Assembly (NCBI RefSeq): GCF_028453695.1
Contig: NC_135777.1
Coordinates: 7,305,714-7,369,713, forward strand
Direction: 5' to 3'
Length of the DNA stretch: 64,000 nt
From: Augochlora pura
Lineage: Eukaryota > Arthropoda > Insecta > Hymenoptera > Halictidae
The notes under the pieces are model-generated. The model was given only the letters and a program-made list of their open reading frames with translations. It was not told where the DNA came from and made no database searches. The first letter of the stretch is position 1, and every line of letters starts with the position of its first letter. The translations under genes and the position numbers were made by a program. Positions 1 through 11,535 of this stretch are shown here, piece by piece.

Positions 1-261
1 TTTCTAATATTCCCTTTAACGCTAAATTTACCATGCCGGTCATTTCGACCGTTTAAACAATTCCAATAAATAACTTTTATCAGTAATAATTATTTGTTAT
101 TAACAAGGAATCAGTGTGTAATGAAATTATAGAAATATATTTCTTTTACATCCACAGTTTAACAATGTATGAAGGACGTTTTCGGTCGACACGTTTAGAA
201 TAAAAAATTGAAAAATTACACGATGTAGAATTAACGAAACCGTACTTGTTGCTGTTCCCAG

Positions 262-681
262 GATCGATTTCTAGTACGAGTGTGGGGTCGTCCACTCTTC
301 GCGAAGCGAGCGACGTTGGAACAACCGAGCAACACGTGGAACATCTGCCGCCAACAGGTATCGGACAATTTTTCTTCCAAACGTAGCGAACAAGTCCCCG
401 AACTTAAAATACTTTCAGTGCGACTTGCAAGCCTCTCATAAATGTTTCGTTGTTTTTCTAAGCGATTGCAAGACGTTTACCACAGTTGGATCGAGCCATT
501 GTCTACAGGACACTGCGACGGAATTTGCAACGTTTTCGCGATACCCTTTTCTTTCTCTCAACAACGTTCATCTACGTTGCATAACCGAAGGCGCATCGCT
601 TCGTTCCATTCCGTCGATAAGCGAGGCTTGCGATGAATTCTCTCTTCCGTTTCCGAATAACACTATCTGTTCTTTCCTCTT

Positions 682-757
<76 letters not shown>

Positions 758-3001
758 AATCAAGGCTAACACATTAGGATTAGCTTCAACTCGGTCCGCA
801 TCGCTTGCGTTTCTTTTCTCCTTCACTTTTTCATCATTCGGGCCATTCCTGTTTGATCATTTATATTGACACATTGACCATTGCGTTGCTTTCATTGCTA
901 GCTAGGGAACGGAGGTAAGCGGAATCTACTAGTAAAAACTCTGACAAAGTCTATATGATAAACGTCCTGCTGGTGTGTTCCCTTTATCACTGAACTGCGG
1001 ATGTTCGTGCACGTAAATATATGTGAAGAATATACTATAGGGTTACCCCGCACGCACAATACGCACCACACTCACTGAAATCATCCGATACATCCGAATG
1101 ATACACGGAATTCAGACGCGAGGTTACGAAAGTATTTAATCCCACTTCCACGATGAACAATTTATAATAAAGTCGGGCTCTGATATCTCCTTAAACTTGA
1201 CACGATTGATTACGAATCGATTTTTTTAAATAGAAAATTATCTACTCGTTATTCTCGATTATATCAGCTGTGTTACATATATTGGTTTTATAAAGCTATC
1301 ACGAGAAATTTATATTCTTTAAAATAGAATAGCAATTTCTTACTTTTATCAATTGTTTCTCTAAATATCTACCATACATATCAAGACCCACGTTAAACGA
1401 CGATCGAAACTATATTGTCAAAAGCTGATATATTTCTAATCACCTGCCAAATTTTTTTTGCACTGAACATTGAAAGCACACCATGTCACAAGCATATCTA
1501 TACATAACTACATTGTATATACATACAGAATTGTAAATAACTGAGCATATCTATACATCGGATAAACAATATTGCAGTTCTTTTTAAAATAACAACTTCT
1601 CGCATCGTTTCCCGTATAAATGGTGTAAGGTAGAGTCATTAAACAACTCAACGGTCTATCGTCGCGGTTATCGAATAAAGAACAAAATGCAAATACAAAT
1701 TTTCAATGATACTGTGTTGAAACATTTGTACGTGGACTGTGGATTTTTATGCAAAATACGCTGATTAACGCTCGCTGTTGTCGCCGTCTGTTCCGCCATG
1801 TCGCTCGCTTTACTCTGAGTTCGATTTGTCCGTCGCCGCAGAGGGGATCGCGTAAACAAAAACACGTCTTTCTAGACGTTCGCAAACTCACGCGGTAAAA
1901 CCCTACACAATAGCAGAGTTCACGGAATCGTACGAACTTCTCTACGCTTTTCTACAACCTCATCTCAAAAAGATACATCTACATATACAGTAGTAGCCAT
2001 AGAAATTGCGCCATTACAAAAACAACAATATTCCTGACTTAACTATCGCATAAACGTTAGCCTAAGTACAATTATGTATCAGACTATTATGTAGAACTAA
2101 TTAAAAGACTGTGCTAAAACAAATTTAGAATAGCTATTATATATGGAAAATTTATTGGCCACTACCGTATGTATTTCAATAAAGTGAAGTTTATTCTTAC
2201 TATAACCATTGCTGGAAGATTTATTTAAACGCTAAACGAATTTTACACAAACACGCGGAATTCTACTGTATATTCTTTCGTATGTATATTCCCAAACAAT
2301 ACCGAACACACCTGAATCAACAAATCACACATTTGTAACGTATCTGGTAACGAAACAGAATCGTGCCGAAGATTATAGATTCATAATTAACGAATCTACG
2401 TGTGCATGAACATCCGCAGCGTACTTGTCACGCTTCTCCGTATCTCGTGTATAATTTTGTTATATCTTTTTCACTTATTCTTCCTTCTCTGTGTTCCTCT
2501 TCATATTTGCTGCTGTTTTATTATCATTTCCGTGAACAGAGATTCATTCTTGCTCAACATGTAGAGGCATCGTCACGAAAGAATCTAATCACAGCCTAAT
2601 TACTATTTAATATCTATTAAATAGTAAACTGTGAGCTATTTCTTGATCCATTTTGCAAAATCAAAACTTCATCGAATAATTTCGTTGATAGTTTCCAAAC
2701 AAAGCGACCGAATTGCGGGAATCTATTGAATTTGTAATCATTAACGGTGTAGTAACATTCATTGTAAGATATACACACGAATCTCATTTTCACGGTATTC
2801 CTTACTAGATTCTATTATATAGTTGCTGTTCTCCTATCACGTTTAGTACACGACCGTAATGAATTTCTTATAGCAGTATTTAGACAATGGTAATGTCCAA
2901 CAGTTGGTATCCAATTCGTCGTTACGTAGATAAATCTCACCACAACGTAGTTGCTTCGACTTTCTACAGCTGTTTCTTTTTTTGTCTTACCAAATCACAC
3001 G

Positions 3002-3032
<31 letters not shown>

Positions 3033-6000
3033 ATTTGTTGATCGAAAGAGATCGAACAGATACATACGTGTGTGTGCGTGTGCGTGAGACTGACGTTTAA
3101 ATTCCGTATGATTTACACATCCACATGTCGCATAAGCATCCTCTCTCATTTTCTCATTGACATCGTTAGTTGAGCGAGCTTTTCCAGTCCATTATTCGCC
3201 AGAAAACTTCCATAATCGAAGCAACCCCGTTCTCGCCTACAAAAAGAAACTATACATAATACACTAATTTACATATTTTCAATCAAATTATATGACGGAC
3301 CATCGTACCGGATCGTGCCTTTGGTGATTAAGAATAGAAATTAATTTATTAAACGGAATAATATTGTGTTCTGTCCATCTTAATTGATTGTTATTTACAG
3401 AGTACAACATATTTTTTTGTATGTACATTTTGTGATTAGTCAACCGTAGAGTCGTAACAATTTTTTAAATTACGAAATTCTTTTTAAAATCTTTTTAGTT
3501 TGTTCATTATTTCTTAATTATTTTTATACACTGTTACCACTGAAACTTCGTTCTTTTTGATGTACTACATGGTCTTTAATTTTTTAGAAAGGTAATTTAA
3601 CGTTCAATTCGTAAAACAGTGCTCGTAAGTATAAAAATCGCTTGAACGCATAAATTTTATTAAACAATTTCTTATATCCTTTATGACAGTAAAAAATGCA
3701 CAAAAGTTATCAGAATCCTTTAAAGAAATAATTAAATACTTCAAAGTATTCTACATTCACGCACGTGAATTATGTTCACTTTTATTCAAATATTTTATCG
3801 CTTTTAATTTTCATGATAAATTTAATGTGACAAATATTTGAGAAAAATAAGAATATATTATGTAATTATGAATTAATTTCGATGCTTGGATTTTTATAGT
3901 TATGTAATTTTTTAATTGTACTAAAAAGGAACGATGTGAAATCGTTGTTACAAACAATATGTGAAACGTAACAATGACACGAACACATGGTTTGCCTTGT
4001 TTCTCATTTCTTTCCCGTTCATTCTAGTCGTTGAATGTGGCATGTTTCAGATAAATCCCAACCACCTTCTACTAGCGATGAACGTAACCATGTTAAGCCT
4101 CATCCTATATTAACTCATCAAAAGGCGCCAAAACTGCGCTTTCTCTCTTCCGTAGAATTTAGACATTCATCAGGTAAATTCCGAGCCCGTGTTCTAAATA
4201 AATACTACATAGTTTGCAGATAAGAATAATAACTATATCATAGTTAGATCGAACGAATATTCGTTACTTAAATTGTACATAGTAAGCGTAAACGATCCCC
4301 AGGATACTTTTAGAAGAAAAACTAAACATCTTGCCAATAATTTAATAATAAATAATATTCTCGGAAAGATGGCAATCTCAAAATGAAGTAAAACTCGTTG
4401 TTAATAACATACGCGCTAAATGCATTTCAATGAAAATTTTATTTTGCTTGTCTTGTACATTCTGGGGCATAATATTCTATTAGTAATATTCAATTGCATT
4501 TATAAAATACGTATCAACTTTCTTCTTCCTAGTCAATTTCCTGAATTTTCTATTCTAAGCCATTACATGTTCAATTTTATCATTTGCTTTTTAGTATTTA
4601 TTAAACCTTGAATAAAAAATGGAATACTTTCTACACAGACCTTACACAGGCATGGATAAATCATTCATTGTTATCAGTACCATCCTCATTGCTCATTTTA
4701 TGTCCGTACTTATTAAGTCATTCGATAGCTCGAGGAACGTTTCCGTGTGTCCTCAGAAATTATGTCAGGTTATGTCATCAAGAAGTACTTCCGCTGCATG
4801 CTTAGACGAAGTAAAAGTTGCTTTTATAGTTTTTTTCCATCATGAAACGTAAAAGAGTTTTATTTCTATATCAAAAGCATACAATAATTACTTCATCGTT
4901 AATAAATGATTTATAATAATTGCGGAAATTCCATGTTCTCTTTTTTTTAGAAATATAATATTTTCCGTAGGTAAAAAAAGAATAAAAGATGAGAAACGTG
5001 ACTTTAGTAGTATATAAAAGTAAATAAAGCGAGCTTACGAATGATCAATTTGAGATATTTAATCTTCGCAAAATTATTTTAAAATATTCCATTGGTAATA
5101 TGACTTTTTCTTCTAAAATATCCTCCATAAAAAAATGAATGAAATTAGTAAAAAATAACTCTGCTTGAGAATAAAATCAATATTTTTTTACTGCTATTTA
5201 TTTTGTCAAGAATTGTTATATACGAAAGTGATACACTTTTTTCGGAACCGTGATCCATTTTAAATACAATATTGATAAACATTTTTAATTTAAATATTAA
5301 TAAATGATTATATTCGTTGACGTAAAATTAGATTTTTAACTGGAATTGATCCTAAAACAGCGGTGTCATTTTCGTTCATAGCAGTTGTCAATAGTAACAA
5401 TGTTTGTGCATCGTCAAACATCTGTATCACTTTCAGATAGAAATGTATTATAGAGTCATCGTTGCAATTTAAATAATGGCATTTCATATCCCCATTGCAC
5501 ATTTACCGAACATGCACTCTACAATTTAAAAAAATACAATTAAGTATTACAAGCAGGCCACTGCTGCACAGAATTCAAACGAAGTTGTGTTATGTAACGT
5601 TCGTCTTTGAATGCTTAACAATGATGTACCAAAAAAAAAGACACAACAGCACTATCTTTCCTTGTAAATATTTTTTCGAAATAGATGTAAAACTCGGTAG
5701 CATGTATTTAATTACATTCTATTGTTACTACTACTATTATTTCATTCAATTTACATTAACAACATTGTTTGTTCAACTATCGGAGTAAAAAGTATATAAA
5801 AGATGCCTTTCTACTATAACCAAATTAAATATTTCAAGAAAGACCTACTTCAAAATTTCTAATGTGTCACAGATTTTATTTGCATTTATTGTCCTTATAA
5901 AATTCCTCGTATTATCAATATTGTATAATTATCATGTACCCACTTTACTATAAATACATACGAGTAAATTTACATTATTTCATACTAATTCAAACACTTT

Positions 6001-7288
6001 GAATCAGGTTTAAAGTATTTTAAATACTTCCAAAAGGTGAGCCATTTTAATTGCTACTTAAATATTAGTTTCCAAAGTAATATATCATGACAATGTATTA
6101 CCTAACCAATGTTAGGTTAACTCAACTTCTACTTGAACTATTTACATAGCGAACGATCATCTAAAATATTTATCTAATCGTATTATGTGCAAAAGAATCC
6201 TCTCACAAAAGAAAACCGAAAAGCTGATCTCTAATCTAGATGAAAATGAATAATAATTGGATCGAAACTACGTCACAGTAGACATAGAGTGCCATGCTAA
6301 ACCGATCATAATTCACTGAACATTATTTGTCACTTAATTTGAAGAAATGCATCGGGCTGGAAATTAGTAACTTTGATAAAGAAGCATGGATAGAGTACAT
6401 AGCGGGAAATGCTCAAATAAATGGATCGGGGGAATTAATTAAACGCTGTTTTAATAGGAGAAACAATGACGAGTCAGCTCAGTCCGACAAGCCCAAACGA
6501 AGACAGCTCAGGCGAATGCCGTCCAGACAAGCCTCGCTTGCAACGATGTGTGGGTCAAAGTAAAAAAACATTCCGATTGAGAAAGAGTCGAAGGACTCAT
6601 ATGGAGGTAAGATCGAAAAGAAAATAATGACCCGCTAAAATATCCTATAAAACGCAAACGACTTCAAAGTACATTCGGATATATCATTCAGGTATCGCAA
6701 CTGACGCAAGATCAAAGTGACGGGACATCAATCGCGCAGCCGACGACTCAGCCCTTGGTTTTAACACCGCCGACTACAACAATAGAAACCTCTGCTTTCA
6801 GCATCCCTTCGGATTCATCGTCCATTCGTTCCAGACGGGGATCGATTATTCATCAGCCGGATGGCGAAAGAAGCAACATCGCACCAAACGACCAACAATT
6901 GCACACCAACATCCACCATCATTATCACTACCCTCATCATCATCACCACCACCTGAGCTTGCAAACGTCGGACGTTTCGTGGGACGAGGATACATCCAGC
7001 ACGTCCGGGTACCGTGAATCGTACAGCATGCAGCTGGTATCGCTGGACAGCAGCAATAATAACCGTGCCGTTCAAGCACCGCCCTTGGCATCGCCGGATC
7101 TGAACGATATGCCTTCGACCAGTAGTACCACGACGAACGTCATCGCTTTCGATGGCAGTTCACCGGATTGTTCCATCAACGGAAGCGGCGGTGAAAAAAC
7201 TGCGCTGTTGACCTCGAGCCAAAGAACGACGTCTCAACATTCCCTGTTAATAGTATTTCCGAATCAGGACGAAGACACGTTGATATAG
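262..7288 (+). CDS. 3' exons of an unrecognised protein with a His-rich tract and a possible C-terminal PDZ ligand (5' end outside window)
   Basis: I do not recognise this gene. Four plus-strand exons fit by splice signals and phase: 262-357, 4051-4173, 6458-6606 and 6692-7288 (stop TAG 7286-7288). The phases interlock (each of the first two ends on one base and the next begins with two; the third ends on a whole codon), giving about 320 C-terminal residues with no stop. The sequence is low-complexity and probably disordered: Ser/Thr/Pro-rich, with a basic patch (KKTFRLRKSRRTH), a His-rich stretch near 6893-6953 (HHHYHYPHHHHHH) and an acidic end. The last four residues, DTLI, fit a class I PDZ ligand (S/T-x-hydrophobic), which would suit the cytoplasmic tail of a membrane protein; that is inference. 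Extra exons between those listed cannot be excluded, and the upstream part is outside the window. It converges on the minus-strand CPQ gene. Confidence 0.6.
686..753. repeat. (TC)n microsatellite
   Basis: About 68 bp of nearly pure TC/CT dinucleotide repeat, read directly. It creates spurious Ser-Leu or Arg-Glu frames on both strands. Confidence 0.97.
3006..3032. repeat. (TC)n microsatellite
   Basis: About 27 bp of pure CT dinucleotide repeat, read directly, in the same intron as the longer tract at 686-753. Confidence 0.95.
4174..6457 (+). other. Intron of the left-hand gene
   Basis: AT-rich sequence from donor GTAAAT (4174) to a TTTTAATAG acceptor (6456-6457). I see no exon, RNA gene or mobile element in it. 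Short frames here lack codon structure and matching splice sites. Confidence 0.5.
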
Positions 7289-8497
7289 GTAAATTAATGA
7301 ACACGGTCGGTGTTTTCTGTTACGAGACTGATTAAAGCATTAATAAACCTGTAATTGCTAACGAATTGTTTTTCATTTAAATTAGAACAATGTACAGTGT
7401 TTTCTTTACACGAATTTGTAACTGGCGTATCTTGTATAGGATACTTGTCTCCTTTTGTCAGGCGAATAAGAGCGGACGATTCTGATAGTAGTTAAAGGTT
7501 CGGTCGAAGATGTAACGTAGCGAATCCTGAGTGACGATGTAGAGCGACTGCAAATTAGTAAAACGTTTCAATATAGTGTTCACAGTTTCCATTGTTTTCC
7601 GTTGACCGGAAACACCAATTACAGGTACACACATGTTCAGAGCCTAGCCCACGTGGTCCATGAATACTTTGTAATATTTAGGGTTTACGAATAGCGGAAT
7701 TACGACCACGTGGCTAATTAGGCAGAAAATGTTTGTACGAGACTATTCCCTGTACAAGTAAATGCATTTGAAATAAATATAATTTATAAGCATCACGCTG
7801 GATTTTTCTATCTTTCTATACCTGTCTTATAATATTATCTGTTTATTCTACAATTAACAACACATTTTTTTTGTATTTTATGTTGCAGCTTTGGTATGCT
7901 TACACTTACGTATTTTAATGTTATAACTTACAAAAGAGTATTACAACGTTCGTATTAAACTTTTTCATAATTACTTATTGTATATTTTGATAAACTTATA
8001 TGTAGACTGCGGATTGTATACACTAATGAGAAAAATGGGTAAATAAAGTGCAAAACAGTAAAAACATTTACAGAATTGGGAGGTACTGTAGCATTATATT
8101 CTACTCGTTAAAATTATTTAAAGCTTCTTTGTCGTGCATTCGGCGCAGACAATGTGTATTTGGTATAAAAATTCGCAGTTTACTAATATGTTTAATATTG
8201 TTTTCGTTGGAAGAGTATCAGCAACAACAATCTTAATTATAAAGTAGAATATATGGGCAATGATATAAATTTGGCAAGAACAACCAAAAGGCCAACATGA
8301 CACTTATGGTTGGAATATGTAGACTGACGTTACAGTATACTTCTATGTTTCCCACCGTTGAATTAACGCGCCCATTATTAAAATAATTAGTATGCACTAT
8401 AAAGAATTTTAAGATGAACAATTTGTACTTGCTTAATAAAGAGAGCGCAGATAATTTCACTTTGTTATCGTTATTAACGTTAACCAACGATAAGCAA
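7289..8497. other. Convergent intergenic region with 3' UTR and polyadenylation signals
   Basis: Lies between the stop of the left-hand plus-strand gene and the stop of minus-strand CPQ. AATAAA hexamers at 7342-7347 and 7772-7777 are candidate poly(A) signals for the plus-strand gene. Two CACGTG-containing arms near 7645-7658 and 7703-7714 are inverted relative to each other. Nothing coding is evident. Confidence 0.5.
7342..7347 (+). terminator. Candidate poly(A) signal AATAAA
   Basis: Canonical hexamer about 54 bases after the stop codon of the left-hand gene. A second one at 7772-7777 would give a longer 3' UTR. Cleavage position is not visible from sequence alone. Confidence 0.4.
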
Positions 8498-10381
8498 CTA
8501 TTTGTGTCTCGGTAAATCGATACTAAGATCAGCAAGGACAAAAGACACCGCGGCGAACAAAGCTGTTCCTCTGTCAAGTGCGTCTGGGTTCTCAACCAAC
8601 ATTGTATCTGCGTTTGAATGATGGTAATAAAAATATTTGTCATTCTGCGTCCACAGTGACCCTCCAGGTACACCTGCATCTACCCAAAGAGCAATATCAG
8701 GACCTTCCTGAGGACTACGCAATTTCATATTTCCCATAGGAAGTAATAATCTGCAAAACGTAATTTTTGTTAAACAATTACAATATTGATACAATCTATT
8801 CTCATTTTATAAATTTCTTACTTCATAATTTCTTCTAATATACATTTGACTTCATCTGTTCCAGTAAACTCTAGACCCAAAGGCATAAATGTACCCATAT
8901 CCGATTCCATGACAAATTGGAGATTGTTCTCTTTTGCTTTATGGGATTTAACATATTGACTGGATCCTATCAAACCCATCTCTTCAGCTGTCCACATAAT
9001 CAGTCTGCAAATATTAGTTTTAAGCTTGTATACATAATTAGAATATCGACTCATTTTATTCGAAATTCATTATAAAATCACCTCACTGTTCGACGAGGAC
9101 GAAAATTAAGGTGTTTCAACAATTTTATCGCATGCCACGATATAAATGCGCCACCTCCGTCATCCATTGCTCCCTGACCAACATCCCAGCTATCTACATG
9201 ACCAGATACAACAACTACTTTCTCCGGCAGAGTGGAACCAACTATTTCAGCTATTATATTCCTTGATAATTCGTCTGGTAAAGTTTTAGCTTCCATTTTT
9301 AAATTAATTTTTATGGTTTTACCTAACAGATTAAAACATATAAAACCATATAAGGAATATGTACATGTCTGCTACTATTAGTTAATCACTTGTTAAATGC
9401 AAATAACTATTACGAATATATTTGCTGACCTCTTATCGACATCCTTCTTAAAAGTAGCGCGTCTTCTTGCGTAATACACGCAGCTGGAATTTTAGTCACA
9501 TTTTCCGCATAGCTCTGCATACCCGTATGAGGTGTGTACAAAGAGTACGGTGTAACCGATCTAATTAATACGGCAACCGCGCCATATTTAGCTGCTTCCG
9601 ATGCTCCACTACTTCTGTATTTCACCGTTTCACCATACGAAACGTATCTCTCATTATATACAACAATTTTTCCTGGCACCTAATAGAAAAATACTTTGAA
9701 ATTGATTAGAGGAAAGAAGAAAATAACTCGTCGAATAATTTTATAATATTATAGATTACTTACTTCGTGTTTCCTTTTCTCCAGTTCTTTGAAACTATTT
9801 ACAACAATAGCTTCAGCAGTTATTCCTTCCGGTGGAGTGCCAACGCTGTAACCTAATCCCAAAAGAGCAATTTTTTTATTCCTTGGCGATAAAAGTGTAG
9901 CAGATTCTTGGCCCCTGTAAGGAAAACACTATTTCAATATGAATTATAAAACACATTAATGATTAATTGTTTAATTATTTTATTATAACATAAGTAATTG
10001 TTACCAAATAGTTATCAAATATTACCTAATCCAATGGGGCACACTGACAGGTTCTCCATGCACGTTTTCTAAACCAAATTCCACTGATTTATTCAATACA
10101 TAATCAATTGCACTCTCGAGTGTTTTTGTGCCAGTGAATCTTGGACCAAACGTATCCACAAAATTGGCCAGTTCGTACCATGTGACTCCTTTAAAAGAGC
10201 CTGTTAACGTTTCGTTTATTATACTTTGCACCAGCGGTGCATACGATTGAATTTCTTCCAACAACTTCGGTGACAAATTACAAGTTGTATCATTATTATT
10301 TGCTGCTGTAGTCTCTAACGATGTAACCAAGTGCATTCGCACTAAGCATGTAACGAAAAACAATCTTACAAAGTACAGCAT
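8498..10381 (-). CDS. CPQ: Carboxypeptidase Q-like M28 metallopeptidase (plasma glutamate carboxypeptidase family)
   Basis: Six exons on the minus strand: 10381-10026, 9914-9764, 9679-9430, 9322-9082, 9004-8822 and 8750-8498. They sum to 1434 nt, 477 residues plus TAG; the human protein is about 472. Residues 1-24 form a hydrophobic signal peptide (MLYFVRLFFVTCLVRMHLVTS), so the product should be secreted or lysosomal. M28 landmarks follow in order: GHVDSWD with zinc ligand His294, AMDDGGG with bridging Asp306, TAEEMG with catalytic Glu340 and ligand Glu341, ESDMG with Asp368, and YYHHS with the last His ligand (437 or 438). All metal-binding positions are present, so it should be active. Family members hydrolyse dipeptides and unsubstituted N-terminal residues, acting as dimers. 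Introns are short with GT-AG ends. The gene is head to head with HIBCH and tail to tail with the left-hand gene. Confidence 0.93.
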
Positions 10382-11535
10382 CGTAACTTCGTGAATTTTC
10401 CCAAACTAATTACGCTGTAAACTGTATTAAATCAATTAACGGTTCACTGTATTTAAAGAATATATCTGTTCACGCATAGCGGAAGATGTTTAATAAAAAC
10501 TGATAAATTCTGCCGATAGCGAAACGAACGATGTTTACATGCGGCGAAGGAGGAGTTATATGACACTGACATGACCTTGTTTCCCCTACTTCTGTCGACC
10601 TAAACGAGTATATAGAAGTCCGTCAATCAGACGAAGTAATATTGAATATGACGTTTTAGGCGCGATAATTTAAATTCTAAAGCATGCATTGCGTTCGTGA
10701 ATTCGCTGGTGAATGTAGTACAAATCGAATATCTTGCCGCGCGTTTGAGCGTCAGCGTGCGAATGCGCGAAAAGAGAGAGATCGCGAGCATGGTAAAAAG
10801 GGAGACAAGCTACATTGTTGTTGTGACTGTTTCGCTTGTGGTTGTGCTTATGTCGCGCTCTCTTGCTCACTCGTCATTTTCTCTATCTTTGTCGAAAACC
10901 TGTGAGGACAGCGCTGCTGTAGAGCACCGTAGAGCGTCAACCAATCGGAAAAAGGCAGATTTTGAACCGTGCCTCAAATTTCCGAGCCATTTGCCGCTGG
11001 CACGCTGCAATATAGCGAGGCGCTACTGTTGTACGGTAACTTCTAGGTAGCTGCTCTTATAAAATAAATGATCTCGTATTGAGAAAATAGCTACGAAGCT
11101 ATAGAGCAAAATAGCAATAGATAGAGCAACTATCAGAAGTTTTACTGTCAGATGAACACGCGCCTTTAGTTGCCAATGCGTTAATTAGCAACATGTAATA
11201 CGTTCCCGCTATCAAACATAATTATCAATTTTATATCACGCGATATAAAAATATTTTGGACCTCTATACGTAGAATAATTAATGAATATCATTGAGTGTG
11301 ATATAAAGGTCGCCTAAATTTGCATATAAAATCGTCCATGATTTCAAGATCATTTTCTCATGAAACAATGTAAATTTGAAATGTAAAAATATTGGTAGAA
11401 CAATTTTTCGTAATACGTAATTCGTAATCTATGTTCGGTCATTCTGTTTCGAAATTTTACTGTATGTAGAAAGTGAGAGTCGAATTTGTAATATCAGTTT
11501 ACGTATTGTAGAAGCCGAAAGAACAACCGACAAAA
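10382..11535. promoter_or_regulatory. Shared 5' region between divergent CPQ and HIBCH
   Basis: About 1.15 kb between two start codons on opposite strands, so it must carry both promoters and 5' UTRs. It includes a locally CpG-rich part around 10,500-11,040 beside AT-rich flanks. The frames near 10,684-11,050 have no family similarity I recognise and no splice support. I cannot place individual elements. Confidence 0.5.

Larger units (their letters stand above)
358..4050 (+). other. Intron of the left-hand gene
   Basis: AT-rich sequence between the donor at 358 and the acceptor at 4050, with no convincing coding exon. It holds two (TC)n microsatellites. Open frames crossing 425-869 are produced by the TC tract read as Ser-Leu repeats. 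Confidence 0.5.

Noticed and set aside
425..869. Overlapping frames rich in Ser-Leu or Arg-Glu on both strands
   Set aside because: They are translations of the (TC)n tract at 686-753 and lie in an intron; no splice or family support.
6105..6125. Short palindrome around CCTAACCAATGTTAGG
   Set aside because: Arms are too short and such words are common in AT-rich introns.
10684..11050. Two plus-strand frames of 73 and 117 codons between CPQ and HIBCH
   Set aside because: They overlap each other, show no domain, and sit in the divergent promoter region. One has a hydrophobic run, but that alone is not evidence.
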